A DNA stretch of 48,141 nucleotides from positions 1-48,141 of the forward strand of contig JAFMMJ010000006.1 in assembly GCA_017859785.1 (NCBI GenBank), in the 5' to 3' direction. Shown here in pieces: positions 16,972-29,541 of this stretch. Source of the DNA: Ilumatobacteraceae bacterium. Its GTDB lineage: Bacteria; Actinomycetota; Acidimicrobiia; Acidimicrobiales; Ilumatobacteraceae. Position 1 is the first letter of the stretch, and every line of letters begins with the position of its first letter. Below the pieces are notes generated by a model. The model was not told the origin of the DNA, ran no database searches, and saw only the letters and a program-made list of their open reading frames with translations. Both the position numbers and the translations under genes were made by a program.

Positions 16972-17091
16972 GTCACAAGCGCACAACCTCAGGCCTTTGT
17001 GATTCCTCCCCCGACCACCCGGTTCGTCAGACTGGAGCCAGACAGGTCACTCAGGGGCGGCCGGCGCGAGCCGGTCCGGTGAGGAGAAGCG

Positions 17092-18888
17092 ATGGCAGCC
17101 ACGACAGAGAACCAGCGACTCACGTCATGGGTCGACGAGTGGGCGAGCATCCTGCAGCCCGATGCCATCCACTGGTGCGACGGCAGCGCCGAGGAGTACG
17201 ACGCGCTCGCCGAGACCCTCGTGGCGAGTGGCACCTTCACCCGACTCGATGAAGCCAAGCGACCAAACTCGTACTGGGCGCACTCCGACCCCGCCGACGT
17301 CGCTCGAGTCGAGGACCGCACCTTCATCTGCTCAGCGGATCGTGACGACGCCGGGCCGAACAACAACTGGCGCGAACCCGCCGAGATGCGCGCCGAGCTC
17401 ACCCGCCTCTACACCGGGGCGATGCGCGGCCGCACGATGTATGTCGTTCCGTTCTCGATGGGCCCCCTCGGATCGCCGATCGCTCACGTCGGCGTCCAAC
17501 TGACCGACTCGGCGTACGTCGCCACCTCCATGCGGATCATGACTCGGATGGGTCAGGGCGCCCTCGACGCCCTCGGCCAGGGCGACTGGGTTCCCTGCGT
17601 CCATTCCGTCGGCGCCCCGCTCGAACCCGGCCAAGCCGACGTGCCCTGGCCCTGCGACGGCGATAACAAGTACATCGTCCATTTCCCCGAGACCCGCGAG
17701 ATCTGGTCGTACGGATCCGGCTACGGCGGCAACGCCCTCCTCGGCAAGAAGTGCTTCGCTCTGCGGATCGCCTCGGTGATGGCCCGCGACGACGGCTGGC
17801 TTGCCGAGCACATGCTCATCCTCAAGTTGACCGACCCCGCCGGTGAGAGCAAGTACATCGCCGCCGCATTCCCGTCCGCCTGCGGCAAGACCAACCTCGC
17901 GATGCTCGTCCCAACCGTGCCCGGATGGACGGCCGAGACCGTGGGCGACGACATCTGCTGGATGAAGTTTGACGACGAGGGACGCCTCCGCGCGATCAAC
18001 CCGGAGGCCGGGTTCTTCGGCGTGGCCCCGGGCACCGGTCACGACACGAACACCAACGCCATGGACACCCTGTGGGGCAACTGCATCTACACCAACACCG
18101 CCCTCACCGACGACGGCGATGTCTGGTGGGAGGGCATGAACGACTCCCCTCCTGCCCACGCCACGGACTGGCGCGGGCAGGACTGGACGCCCCACTCCGA
18201 CACCCCAGCTGCTCACCCGAACGCCCGCTTCACCGCCCCGGCCTCGCAATGCCCGTCGATCGCCGACGAGTGGGAGGACCCCGCAGGCGTTCCGATTTCG
18301 GCGATCCTCTTCGGCGGGCGGCGACGCTCAACCGTTCCGCTCGTCACTGAGGCCTACGACTGGGAGCACGGCGTCTTCCTCGGTTCGATCATGGCCTCGG
18401 AGACCACCGCGGCTCAGCAAGGTGCCGTCGGCAAACTGCGCTTCGACCCGATGGCGATGCTCCCCTTCTGCGGCTACCACTACGGCGACTACTTCCGTCA
18501 CTGGCTCGAGGTTGGCACCCGCGGCCAAACCGACCGCCTGCCGCGCATCTTCTTCGTCAACTGGTTCCGCCGTGACGACGACGGTCGATTCCTCTGGCCC
18601 GGGTTCGGCGAGAACTCGCGTGTGCTCAAGTGGATCGTCGAGCGGATCAACGGCACCGCCGAGGCGATCGACACGCCGATCGGTCGGCTGCCCGCACCCG
18701 GCGCGCTCGATACCGACGGACTCGACATCGCCGACGACGACCTCGCGGCGATCCTCTCGGTCGACGTTCAAGGTTGGCACTCGGCGATCCCCGAGATCCG
18801 CGAGCACCTCAACCGCTTCGGAGAACGTCTACCCGGCGAACTACTCGACGCCGTCGACCGACTCGAGCGCGACCTCCTCGACGCCTGA
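17092..18888 (+). CDS. pckG: Phosphoenolpyruvate carboxykinase (GTP)
   Basis: Interconverts oxaloacetate and phosphoenolpyruvate with GTP/GDP, at the entry to gluconeogenesis. The 598-residue protein matches the GTP-dependent class: substrate-site RFGG-type loop as [12 protein letters not shown], the P-loop with the reactive cysteine in [13 protein letters not shown], and the C-terminal signature [20 protein letters not shown]. The start ATG at 17092 has a good GAGGAGAA site. Enolase is encoded 3.8 kb downstream, but the genes are in different units. Preceded by nested inverted repeats that may control it. Confidence 0.97.
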   Translation: MAATTENQRLTSWVDEWASILQPDAIHWCDGSAEEYDALAETLVASGTFTRLDEAKRPNSYWAHSDPADVARVEDRTFICSADRDDAGPNNNWREPAEMRAELTRLYTGAMRGRTMYVVPFSMGPLGSPIAHVGVQLTDSAYVATSMRIMTRMGQGALDALGQGDWVPCVHSVGAPLEPGQADVPWPCDGDNKYIVHFPETREIWSYGSGYGGNALLGKKCFALRIASVMARDDGWLAEHMLILKLTDPAGESKYIAAAFPSACGKTNLAMLVPTVPGWTAETVGDDICWMKFDDEGRLRAINPEAGFFGVAPGTGHDTNTNAMDTLWGNCIYTNTALTDDGDVWWEGMNDSPPAHATDWRGQDWTPHSDTPAAHPNARFTAPASQCPSIADEWEDPAGVPISAILFGGRRRSTVPLVTEAYDWEHGVFLGSIMASETTAAQQGAVGKLRFDPMAMLPFCGYHYGDYFRHWLEVGTRGQTDRLPRIFFVNWFRRDDDGRFLWPGFGENSRVLKWIVERINGTAEAIDTPIGRLPAPGALDTDGLDIADDDLAAILSVDVQGWHSAIPEIREHLNRFGERLPGELLDAVDRLERDLLDA

Positions 18889-18913
18889 CCGGCACCCTGT
18901 CGGGCGCGCACCT

Positions 18914-18925
18914 CACCGGTAGCGT
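18914..18925 (+). promoter_or_regulatory. Promoter of the parvulin lipoprotein gene
   Basis: CACCGGTAGCGT with the -10 TAGCGT at 18920-18925, ten bases before the ATG at 18936. The same 12-base string precedes ftsY and rpmB. Confidence 0.45.
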
Positions 18926-18935
18926 GCTCAGCACC

Positions 18936-19895
18936 ATGTCGAACGCCCACCGATCCCCCCGACGGTCGTCACGCCTGACCCTTAAAGCCGCAGCGCTCCT
19001 GTCGATGGTGCTCGTCGCCACCTCCTGCGCCACCTTCACCGAGGCCGACTCGGTGGCGACCATCGGCTCCACCACGATCAACCAGGAAACCTTCGACCGA
19101 CTGCTCGCCGAGTACCTCGAGCGCGGCGATGTCTTCGGCACCCTTCCCGCGATCGACGGCGAGGTTCCCGGTGGTGAGGCACGCCGATTGCTCTCAGCTC
19201 TCGTGCAGGTAGCGGCCACCAACGAAGTGCTCGACCAAGCCGGCCAATCGGTCACCGAGGCCGACCGGGCAACGGTCGACAACGAACTGCCACCTGAGCA
19301 CCCCTGGCGCACTCTCAGCCCCGAGTTCCTCAACGTGATCCTCGACCTTCAGCAGAGCGTCCGAGGCGCCGCTCTCTCGCGGGTGGACCCGCCATCGCCG
19401 GCGACCGTCGAATCGCTCTACCGAGTGTCGCCCGAGAGCACCGGCGTCGTCTGCCTGCGACACATCCTCGTCGACACCGAATCCGAGGCCGATGAGATCG
19501 TCGAACTGCTCGAGGCTGGCGCCGACTTCGCTGAGCTCGCCGCTGAGCGGTCAACCGAGCCGATCGCTGTGACCAGCGGAGGAGCCCTCGTCGGCAACGG
19601 CTCTCGGTGCCTCCCCGTCGCTCAGATCAACCAGACCTTCGACCCCCTCTTCGTCGCCGGTGCCTACGCGGCCCCAGCGGCCGGCTGGAGCGACCCGGTG
19701 GAGTCATCCTTCGGTTGGCACGTGATCATGCACCGACCGTTCGATGAGATCGGCGACGACGTGATCGCCATCCACTCCTCCTCCGACAGCGGCGGATTCC
19801 TCGTGGACGGACTCCTCGCCTCCGGCGGGGTTGAGATCGACCCCCGATACGGCACCTGGGACCCCGTGAGCAGTGGCATCGTTCCGATCGGCTGA
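18936..19895 (+). CDS. Parvulin-type peptidyl-prolyl isomerase lipoprotein (PpiC/SurA-like)
   Basis: A 319-residue exported foldase. The signal peptide has several Arg, a hydrophobic core and the lipobox VATSC with Cys31. A SurA-like N-terminal helical region (about 45-150) precedes a PpiC domain (about 165-270) with CLRHILVDTESEADEIVE, FAELAAERSTE and the closing FGWHVIMHRPF. I chose the ATG at 18936, where the signal begins and a promoter lies just upstream. The end overlaps the mazG start by 23 bases. The gene pair parvulin-mazG upstream of eno is known from other actinobacteria. It probably assists folding of secreted proteins on the outer membrane face. Confidence 0.88.
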   Translation: MSNAHRSPRRSSRLTLKAAALLSMVLVATSCATFTEADSVATIGSTTINQETFDRLLAEYLERGDVFGTLPAIDGEVPGGEARRLLSALVQVAATNEVLDQAGQSVTEADRATVDNELPPEHPWRTLSPEFLNVILDLQQSVRGAALSRVDPPSPATVESLYRVSPESTGVVCLRHILVDTESEADEIVELLEAGADFAELAAERSTEPIAVTSGGALVGNGSRCLPVAQINQTFDPLFVAGAYAAPAAGWSDPVESSFGWHVIMHRPFDEIGDDVIAIHSSSDSGGFLVDGLLASGGVEIDPRYGTWDPVSSGIVPIG

Positions 19896-21350
19896 CCGCC
19901 CAGTCGTCGACGTCGTCGGTCTCGGACCGGGCGACGCTCGACACACGACAGCCGCCACCCTCGAGGTGATCTCGCGGCATCGACACCGGTTCCTGCGCAC
20001 CGAGATACACCCCTCGGCGCACCTCGTCGAGAACGCGCACTCCTTCGACTACCTCTACGAGCAGGCCGACTCCTTCGAGGAGGTGTACCGGCAAATCGTC
20101 GAGCACCTCGCTTCACATGCCCACGAGCATGGAGAGCTTCTCTACGCGGTGCCGGGCTCGCCGCTCGTCCTCGAGGAGACCGTCTCAGCCCTACGGCGCC
20201 GCGACGACCTCGACGTTCGGGTTCACCCCGCGACCGGCTTCCTCGACCTCGTGTGGGCGGCCCTTCACATCGACCCGGTCGAGACCGGGGTGACCCTGAT
20301 CGACGGGCACCGCTTCGCGAACGCAGCCGCTGGGCTGCACGGCCCGCTCCTCGTGGCGCACACCCATGCCCCGTGGGTGCTCTCCGACATCAAGTTGTCG
20401 GTCGATCACGACGGCGACGGTGAGCAACCGGCCGATGACCTTCCCGTCACCCTGCTCATGTCACTCGGAACCGACGCTGAGCGACTCGTCGAGACCACCT
20501 GGTCGGAGATGGACCGAGTCGACGGCATCGATCACCTGACCAGCCTGTGGGTACCGCAACTCGGGACCCCAGTGGCCGCCGGGTATCAGCGCTTCCATCT
20601 GCTCGCTCGAACCCTTCGCGAACAATGCCCCTGGGACATCGAGCAAACGCATCGAAGCCTTGTGCCCTACCTCATCGAGGAGGCCTACGAAGTGGTCGAC
20701 GCGATCGAGGGCCTCGACCCCGACGACCCGGCGACCGACACGGAGCTCATCGGCGAGTTGGGTGACCTCCTCTACCAGATCGAGTTCCATGCGACGATCG
20801 CCGAACAGGAGGGGCGCTTCACGATCGCCGACGTGACCTCGGCGGTCCACGACAAGCTCGTGCGACGGCACCCGCATGTGTTCGGTGACGCGGTGGTCGC
20901 TGACGCCGATGCGGTGACCGCCAACTGGGAGCGACTGAAGCGAGCGGAGCGGTCACCCGATGCCTCCGTCTTCGACGGCGTGCCCGGATCGCTACCCGCG
21001 CTCTCGCTCGCCGACACCGTGCAGCGCAAAGCGGCCAAGGTCGGCTTCGACTGGCCCGATGTCGATGGTGCGCTTGCCAAGGTCAGCGAGGAGGCCGCCG
21101 AGGTGGTCGCTGCGCGCGATGATGACGAGGCTGTTCGCGAGGAGATGGGCGACCTGCTCTTCGCCGTCGTGAACGTGGCGCGACACCTCGGCGTCGACCC
21201 TGAGAGCGCCCTTCGCGCCGCGGTCGCGAAGTTCCGGCGGCGGTTCGACCTCGTCGACACCCTCGCCCGCGAACGCGGAATCGATCTCGCCACCAGCGGC
21301 CTCGAGGTGCTCGACGCCCTCTGGGACGAGGCGAAGGGTCAAACCTCCGG

Positions 21351-21354
<4 letters not shown>
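19873..21354 (+). CDS. mazG: Tetrapyrrole methylase-like/MazG fusion (YabN type)
   Basis: A 493-residue two-part protein. Residues 1 to about 220 form an SAM-type tetrapyrrole-methylase fold (VVDVVGLGPGDARHTT at the start, YAVPGSPLVLEETV). Residues from about 240 form a MazG nucleoside triphosphate pyrophosphohydrolase with two metal-binding helical repeats: YLIEEAYEVVDA with ELGDLLYQIEFHA, and SEEAAEVVAA with EEMGDLLFAVVN. MazG hydrolyses NTPs, including damaged ones, to monophosphates. The fused methylase part has no proven role in the family. The GTG start at 19873 overlaps the parvulin gene; the DUF4032 gene overlaps its stop. Confidence 0.9.
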
Positions 21355-23946
<2,592 letters not shown>

Positions 23947-23970
23947 CCCGAGGCCACCGCGGCCACCTGC

Positions 23971-23976
23971 GATGAT
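23971..23976 (+). promoter_or_regulatory. Candidate ftsB -10 element
   Basis: GATGAT, six bases before the GTG at 23983, with the spacing of the other leaderless starts. Confidence 0.3.
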
Positions 23977-23982
23977 CTCCAT

Positions 23983-24459
23983 GTGGCCGATCGAGCGAAA
24001 CAGACGCGCCTGCGCCGCCCGAAGAAGCCGGCGTCGAGCCGTGGTCGCTCTCGACTGAGCGACATCACACGACCCGTACCGCGCGACGCGAGGATCACCG
24101 AGAAAGGACGCTCGACGTTCTTCGTCACGGTGGTCGCCGTCATCGTCGTCGGCGCGGTGGTCGCCTCGCTCGTCGGTCTCCCCTTGCAGACCTACCTCGG
24201 CCAAGGGGATGAGATCGACCGTCTGACCGAGCAGGTTGAGCGGCTCGAGGAGGTCAACGCCGACCTAGCTGCCGAGGTCGACCGTCTTCGAACCGATGAG
24301 GGGATCATCGAGGCGGCGCGCTCCGAGCTTGGCTACGTGATCGACGGCGAGCGGCGCGAGACCCTGCTCGACCTGCCCGATCTTCCCGAGGATCTTCCGT
24401 CGGGATGGCCGTATGGCCCGGTCGGAGACATCCTCTCGGTTCGCCTCGCGACTCCTTGA
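23983..24459 (+). CDS. Septum formation initiator FtsB/DivIC-like
   Basis: A 158-residue bitopic membrane protein of the divisome. A basic N-terminal cytoplasmic tail (about 1-45, RLRRPKKPASSRGRSRL) is followed by one membrane helix (about 46-68) and a periplasmic coiled coil (IDRLTEQVERLEEVNADLAAE) and the conserved AARSELGYVIDGER region. It links FtsQ and FtsL during division. The place immediately after eno matches mycobacteria. In those genomes DUF501 comes next; here DUF501 is 17 kb away. Confidence 0.9.
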   Translation: MADRAKQTRLRRPKKPASSRGRSRLSDITRPVPRDARITEKGRSTFFVTVVAVIVVGAVVASLVGLPLQTYLGQGDEIDRLTEQVERLEEVNADLAAEVDRLRTDEGIIEAARSELGYVIDGERRETLLDLPDLPEDLPSGWPYGPVGDILSVRLATP

Positions 24460-24490
24460 GCCGACCTTCTCGCTCGAACGAGACCACGGC

Positions 24491-24496
24491 TACAGT
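24491..24496 (+). promoter_or_regulatory. Promoter of the first coxL-like gene
   Basis: TACAGT is a good -10; a weak -35 TTCTCG lies 18 bases upstream (24467-24472). It would give a leader of about 65 bases ending in AGAGGAGG before the ATG at 24568. It would drive the orphan coxL and the ABC exporter genes. Confidence 0.4.
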
Positions 24497-24567
24497 CGGC
24501 GGCGTCGTTCGACATCGGATCGTTCGGCACTGATTCGACGTCGCGTCGATCGACAGAGGAGGCTGAG

Positions 24568-26850
24568 ATGGCTGGCAGTGTGCTCGGAGAGAAGGTCCTG
24601 AGGAAAGAGGATCCGCGCTTCCTCACCGAGGGGGGCATCTATCTCGATGACCTCAAGCACCCGCTTCTCGAAGGGGCCGCTTATGTCGTGTACGCGCGCT
24701 CTCAGGTTGCTCACGGTGTGATCGTCGACATCGATATCTCCGAGGCGGAGAACCTGCCCGGGGTGATCGCCGTGCATACCGCGGAGACGCTCGGGCTCGA
24801 GCCGGCGCCCTCCAACTACAACCCGGCGGTCGCGAGGACGCTGCTCGCCCGCCAAGGCGACAAGGTGCGCTGGGTCGGCGAGCCGGTGGTCGCCGTGGTC
24901 GCCGAGACCTACGAGCAGGCCACCGACGCCGCCCAAGCCGTGTTCATCGACATCGATCCACTGCCCGCAGTGGTCGACCTTCGGGAGGCGCTCACCTCCG
25001 ATACCCATCTCTACGAGGCAGCCGGTGGAAACGCCGTCTTCGACTCGACCGTGTTCGGAGCCGCGGTCAACTCCGGCGAGGACTTCTTCGCCGACTGCGA
25101 GGTTGTGGTCACGGTCGACGCGTTGAATCAGCGGGTCGCCCCCTGCCCGATGGAGCCGCGGGCCGCCGCGGCCGCCTGGCAGGACGGACGTCTGCACGAG
25201 TGGGTGTCGACTCAGCACGCCCAAGGGGTGCGCGCCCAGGTCGCCAAAGCCAACGGGGTGACCGAGGAGGAGATCCACATCATCACCCCCGACGTGGGTG
25301 GCGGCTTCGGCGCAAAGATCGGCGTCTACTCCGAGGAGTTGCTCGTTGGCCCGCTTGCCCGCGCGATCGGTCGCCCGGTCCGTTTCCGCGAGACGCGGAG
25401 TGAGTCGATGATGAACCTCGGACACGGGCGCGCCCAGTTCCAGACCATCAAGATCGGTGGCCGTCGCGACGGCCGAGTCACCCACTTCCAGTTGGAGATG
25501 ATCCAGGACTCCGGCGGGTACTGCGAGGTCGGCACCATCCTCGGTGCCCTCTTCACCCGACGGATGGCATCCGGCGTGTACGCGTTCGAGAACGTCGAGG
25601 CCCACTGCACCTCCGTGGTCACCAACACCACTCCGACGGTGGCTTACCGCGGAGCCGGCCGTCCCGAAGCGACCGCCGCCACCGAGCGCGCCATGGATGT
25701 CTTCGCCCTCGAGATCGGCATGGATCCGGTCGAGGTGCGCCGCATCAACCTCATCCCCGAGTTCCACGAGCCCTACACCACCGCCATTGGCGAGGTGTAC
25801 GACTGTGGCGACTTCGAGGGCTCCCTCGACCGCGCCCTCGCCCAGGCCGGATACGACGACCTCCGCGCTGAACAGCGGCGTCGTCGGGAAGCCGGCGAGG
25901 ACCGCCTCCTCGGTATCGGCGTCAGCGCCTACGTCGAGATCACCGGCGGAGCGGGGGCACCCCAAGAGGACGCCAAGATCGTGATCCACGCCGATGGCTC
26001 CGGCACGATCTACACCGGCACCTCGCCGCACGGTCAGGGTCACGAGACCGCGTGGGCCCAGATCGCCAGCGCGAGCACCGGCATCGACATGTCGCGTCTC
26101 AACCTCGTGTGGGGAGATACCGACCTCACCCCGGTCGGCGGTGGGACGATGGGCTCCCGGTCGCTGCAGCAGGGTGGACTCGCGGTTCATCAGGCCGCGG
26201 CCGGCATCGTGGAGCAGGGGCGTCGAATCGCCGCTTCCCTCCTCGAGGCCGACGAGATCGACATCGTCCTCGACACGTCGACCGGCACCTTCCATGTCGC
26301 GGGCACCCCAGCGGTCTCCACCGATTGGGCGGCGATCGCGGCTGCCGCCGGCGACGAGGGACTGGTCGAGGCGACCACCTTCAAGACGTCAGGAGCCACC
26401 TACCCCTTCGGCGCCCACGTCGCGGTGGTCGAGGTCGATGCGGGCACCGGCAAGGTGACCCACCTGCGCCACATCGCCTGCGATGACGCGGGAACAATGG
26501 TGAACCCAATGCTGCTCGCCGGTCAGGTGCACGGCGGGATCGCTCAGGGAACGGCTCAGGCGCTGTACGAGGAGGTCCGCTACGACGAAGACGGCAACCC
26601 GATCACGTCGAACCTGGCCGAGTACGCGATGGTCACCATGGACCTGATGCCCCAAATCGAGCGGGTTCCGATGGAGACCGCGACCTGGGTCAACGAACTT
26701 GGCGCGAAGGGAATCGGTGAGTCGGGGACGATCGGCAGCACCCCGGCGGTTCACTCTGCGGTGGTCGACGCCCTCTCCCATCTCGGTGTGCGCCATATCG
26801 ATATGCCGTGCACTCCTGAGAAGGTCTGGCGCGCGATCGCCGGCGTCTGA
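24568..26850 (+). CDS. Form II CoxL-like molybdenum hydroxylase large subunit (orphan paralogue)
   Basis: A 760-residue large subunit of the xanthine oxidase/CO dehydrogenase superfamily that would hold the molybdopterin cytosine dinucleotide cofactor. The N-terminal aldehyde-oxidase domain a/b hammerhead (1-130) is followed by the Mo-binding domain with GGGFGAK, the loop AYRGAGR (359-365), which defines form II (form I has AYRCSFR), GMGSRS-type MGSRSLQQGG, and the catalytic Glu718 in GIGESGT. No coxS or coxM is next to it, so the small and FAD subunits must come from the operon 4 kb downstream or elsewhere. An ABC exporter begins 11 bases after it. The substrate is unknown. Confidence 0.88.
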   Translation: MAGSVLGEKVLRKEDPRFLTEGGIYLDDLKHPLLEGAAYVVYARSQVAHGVIVDIDISEAENLPGVIAVHTAETLGLEPAPSNYNPAVARTLLARQGDKVRWVGEPVVAVVAETYEQATDAAQAVFIDIDPLPAVVDLREALTSDTHLYEAAGGNAVFDSTVFGAAVNSGEDFFADCEVVVTVDALNQRVAPCPMEPRAAAAAWQDGRLHEWVSTQHAQGVRAQVAKANGVTEEEIHIITPDVGGGFGAKIGVYSEELLVGPLARAIGRPVRFRETRSESMMNLGHGRAQFQTIKIGGRRDGRVTHFQLEMIQDSGGYCEVGTILGALFTRRMASGVYAFENVEAHCTSVVTNTTPTVAYRGAGRPEATAATERAMDVFALEIGMDPVEVRRINLIPEFHEPYTTAIGEVYDCGDFEGSLDRALAQAGYDDLRAEQRRRREAGEDRLLGIGVSAYVEITGGAGAPQEDAKIVIHADGSGTIYTGTSPHGQGHETAWAQIASASTGIDMSRLNLVWGDTDLTPVGGGTMGSRSLQQGGLAVHQAAAGIVEQGRRIAASLLEADEIDIVLDTSTGTFHVAGTPAVSTDWAAIAAAAGDEGLVEATTFKTSGATYPFGAHVAVVEVDAGTGKVTHLRHIACDDAGTMVNPMLLAGQVHGGIAQGTAQALYEEVRYDEDGNPITSNLAEYAMVTMDLMPQIERVPMETATWVNELGAKGIGESGTIGSTPAVHSAVVDALSHLGVRHIDMPCTPEKVWRAIAGV

Positions 26851-26861
26851 TCGCCGACCCC

Positions 26862-27827
26862 GTGACTTCCCCGATCCTGGCAAGCGGCCTCGTCCGCACC
26901 TTCGGCAGTGGTGACGACGAGGTTCGCGCCGTCGACGGCGTCGACCTCGAGGTGCATCCAGGCGAGGTCTTCGGATTCCTTGGTCCTAACGGGGCCGGGA
27001 AGTCGACGACCGTCCGAATGCTGACGACGCTCCTCCGACCGACTGGAGGAACGGCCCGCGTGGCCGGGTTCGACGTGGTGACCGAGGCCGACTCGGTGCG
27101 GCGCAACATCGGTGTCGCTCTGCAAGACGCAGCGATCGATCCTTTGATGACCGGCCAGGAACTGCTGCGCCTGCAGGCGGTGCTCTACGGACTCCCCCGC
27201 TCGGAGCACAAGTCGCGTTCCGATGAGCTACTCGAACGTGTTGGGTTGTCGTCGGCTGGTGGACGGCGAGTCGGCACCTATTCGGGCGGCATGCGTCGCC
27301 GTCTCGATCTCGCGCTCTCCCTCATTCACGAACCGTCTGTCCTGTTCCTCGATGAGCCGACCACCGGCCTCGACCCGATGAGTCGGATGGCGCTCTGGGA
27401 CGAGATCCGTCGCCTAAACAGGGAAGGCACCACGGTGCTCCTCACCACCCAATATCTCGAGGAGGCCGACCAACTCGCCGATCGGGTCGCCATCATCGAC
27501 AACGGCCGGATCGTGCGAGAGGGAGCACCGGAGCAGTTGAAGGCTGGCGTCGGCTCGCCGACCCTCTTCGTGCGTGTCGCGACCGAACAGGAAGCCGCGG
27601 CCTCCTCAGTGCTCGCTCGATTCGGTGAACTGCGACCGACCGCGGAGGGCATGCTCGGCGTCGGACTGGGCGGAGGTGCGGGCGAGGTGTCCGCCGTCGT
27701 CCGCGCCCTCGACGAGCACGGTGTCGCGGTGGATCACCTCGAACTGAGCGCGCCGAGCCTCGACGATGTCTTCGCCGAAGCCACCGGGCACCGACTCGAG
27801 GGTGCCGAGTCTCCCGCCGAGGCATGA
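26862..27827 (+). CDS. ABC exporter ATPase (DrrA-like)
   Basis: ATP-binding subunit of an ABC-2-type exporter, 321 residues. Walker A is GPNGAGKST, the signature is YSGGMRRRLDLALSL, Walker B is LFLDEPTTGLDP, and the H-loop region is TTQYLEEADQLADR. The C-terminal 80 residues form the extra domain of the DrrA group (LSAPSLDDVFAEATGH). It starts with GTG 11 bases after the orphan coxL, so it is likely cotranscribed. Two permease genes follow at once. Family members export drugs or lipids; the cargo here is unknown. Confidence 0.93.
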   Translation: MTSPILASGLVRTFGSGDDEVRAVDGVDLEVHPGEVFGFLGPNGAGKSTTVRMLTTLLRPTGGTARVAGFDVVTEADSVRRNIGVALQDAAIDPLMTGQELLRLQAVLYGLPRSEHKSRSDELLERVGLSSAGGRRVGTYSGGMRRRLDLALSLIHEPSVLFLDEPTTGLDPMSRMALWDEIRRLNREGTTVLLTTQYLEEADQLADRVAIIDNGRIVREGAPEQLKAGVGSPTLFVRVATEQEAAASSVLARFGELRPTAEGMLGVGLGGGAGEVSAVVRALDEHGVAVDHLELSAPSLDDVFAEATGHRLEGAESPAEA

Positions 27828-27831
27828 GTCG

Positions 27832-28641
27832 ATGACGGCCGCACTCCGAATGAGACCCAAGGGGGCACGCCCCGCGCTCGAGCAGACGGCGGCGATGTCG
27901 CGGCGCGCCGTGACCGCTCTCGTCCGCCAACCGTCACTCATCGTTCCTTCGCTCGTCTTCCCACTGTTCTTCGCCGCCCTCGGCACGTCCTCATTCGGTC
28001 GAGCGATCTCGATCCCTGGCTTCCCCGAGGTCGACTCCTTTCTCGACTTCGCTCTCGCCGGTTCGATCGTTCAGGGAATCCTGTTCGGTTCGATCGTCAG
28101 CGCGACCGCGTTGGCCACCGACATCGAGACCGGGTTCTTCGATCGGCTCCTCGCTGCTCCGACCTCCCGGGTGAGCATCCTGCTCGGCCGGCTCGCCGGA
28201 GCGATGGCCTATGGAGCAGTCCAGACGGTGGTGTTCGTGCTCGTGCTGCTGCCCTTTGGACTCACGATCAAGGGCGGCGTGATCGCTCTCCTCGCGATGA
28301 TGGCTGGTGGGCTACTCACGGCCCTCGCGGTCGCCGCGGTCATGTCGACGATGGCCCTCCGTACCGGCTCAAGCGAGGCCGTTCAGGGCTCGTTTCCGCT
28401 GCTGTTCGTCATCCTCTTCTTCTCGTCGGCGTTCTTTCCTCGGCAGACGATGGACGGGGCCTACCGCTGGATCGCCACACTCAACCCGATCTCGTATCTG
28501 GTGGAGGGCTTCCGGTCGTTAACGATCGACTCCGTCTCGGCATTGGCGGTCGCGCAGACGGTGCTGATCCCGCTCGCGCTCGCGATCGGCGGAGTTCGAC
28601 TCGCATTGCGGAGTCTCAGGCGACGGGTGACAGCGGCATGA
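27832..28641 (+). CDS. ABC-2 type permease (DrrB-like), first copy
   Basis: A 269-residue membrane protein with about six predicted helices; hydrophobic segments include IVPSLVFPLFFAAL, GALIVQGILFGSI-like, VFVLVLLPFGLTI and LFVILFFSSAFF. The sequence FSSAFFPRQTMDGAYRWIATLNPISYLVEGFR is typical of the ABC-2 family. I chose the ATG at 27832, four bases after the ATPase stop. Its stop overlaps the second permease (ATGA). Together the three genes encode an exporter. Confidence 0.88.
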   Translation: MTAALRMRPKGARPALEQTAAMSRRAVTALVRQPSLIVPSLVFPLFFAALGTSSFGRAISIPGFPEVDSFLDFALAGSIVQGILFGSIVSATALATDIETGFFDRLLAAPTSRVSILLGRLAGAMAYGAVQTVVFVLVLLPFGLTIKGGVIALLAMMAGGLLTALAVAAVMSTMALRTGSSEAVQGSFPLLFVILFFSSAFFPRQTMDGAYRWIATLNPISYLVEGFRSLTIDSVSALAVAQTVLIPLALAIGGVRLALRSLRRRVTAA

Positions 28642-29429
28642 CGGCGGCGATCGTGGACAACCGGTCAGGAGGACTCGCCGCGGCGAACGGCCTGGCGCTT
28701 CGCAGCCTGCGGAACATCCGCCGACTTCCGTCGGCGTTCATTCCCGCGCTGCTCATGCCCATCGTTCAGGTGATCTCCTTCTCAGGCACCTACGCGGGGG
28801 TGACCGACATCCCCGGCTTCCCGACCGACCGCTCCATCAACTGGTATCTGCCGTTGGCCGTGACCATGGGCGCCTCCTTCGCCGGACTCGGCACCGGGTT
28901 CGCGATGATCCGCGACTTGCAGAGCGGGTTCTACGACCGGTTGCGCATGGCGCCGACGAGCCGACGCGCGCTCCTGCTCGGACCGTTCCTCGCAGCGTGG
29001 ACACGGGCCATGATCGCCGTGGTGCTGGTCAGCCTGGTCGGCCTCGCGCTCGGCGCGCGTCCCGTCGGCAACCCCGCCACCCCACTGCTCATGTTCGTCG
29101 CCGCTCTCGGGATGGCAACCGTCGGCACCGGATGGGGGCTTGGCCTGGCCTACCGGTTCCGAGACATGCGCGCCGCGGCGATCATGCAACTGACCCTGTT
29201 CCTCGGACTCTTCCTCACCGACGCGCAAACCCCTATCGAGATCATCGACGGATGGCTTCAGCCGGTCGCGACGTGGAACCCCCTAACACGAATACTGCAC
29301 CTCGCGCGCCAAGGTTTCGTCGAGGGCTTCGATCCGCGTGACACGGTCATCGGGCTCGTCGTCATGGTGGTGCTCGGCATCGGGAGCGTCGCCTTCGCGT
29401 TCACCGGCCTTGCGCGGCTCGACGACTGA
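28638..29429 (+). CDS. ABC-2 type permease (DrrB-like), second copy
   Basis: A 263-residue membrane protein related to the preceding one, with about six helices and the conserved stretch FYDRLRMAPTSRRALLLG after the second helix and QPVATWNPLTRILHLAR near the end. The ATG overlaps the previous stop, so the two permeases are translated together and probably form a heterodimeric pore. No export substrate can be inferred from the sequence. Confidence 0.88.
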   Translation: MTAAIVDNRSGGLAAANGLALRSLRNIRRLPSAFIPALLMPIVQVISFSGTYAGVTDIPGFPTDRSINWYLPLAVTMGASFAGLGTGFAMIRDLQSGFYDRLRMAPTSRRALLLGPFLAAWTRAMIAVVLVSLVGLALGARPVGNPATPLLMFVAALGMATVGTGWGLGLAYRFRDMRAAAIMQLTLFLGLFLTDAQTPIEIIDGWLQPVATWNPLTRILHLARQGFVEGFDPRDTVIGLVVMVVLGIGSVAFAFTGLARLDD

Positions 29430-29541
29430 TCGACCTACGCCCCGAGCCGCTCGCGCGGGTACCGTTGCGCGCCGTGGCCGCGAACCCGACGACTCGACGA
29501 CCGAGTTCCGATGTCGAGCGTGTCCGGAGAGGGCTGACGAG

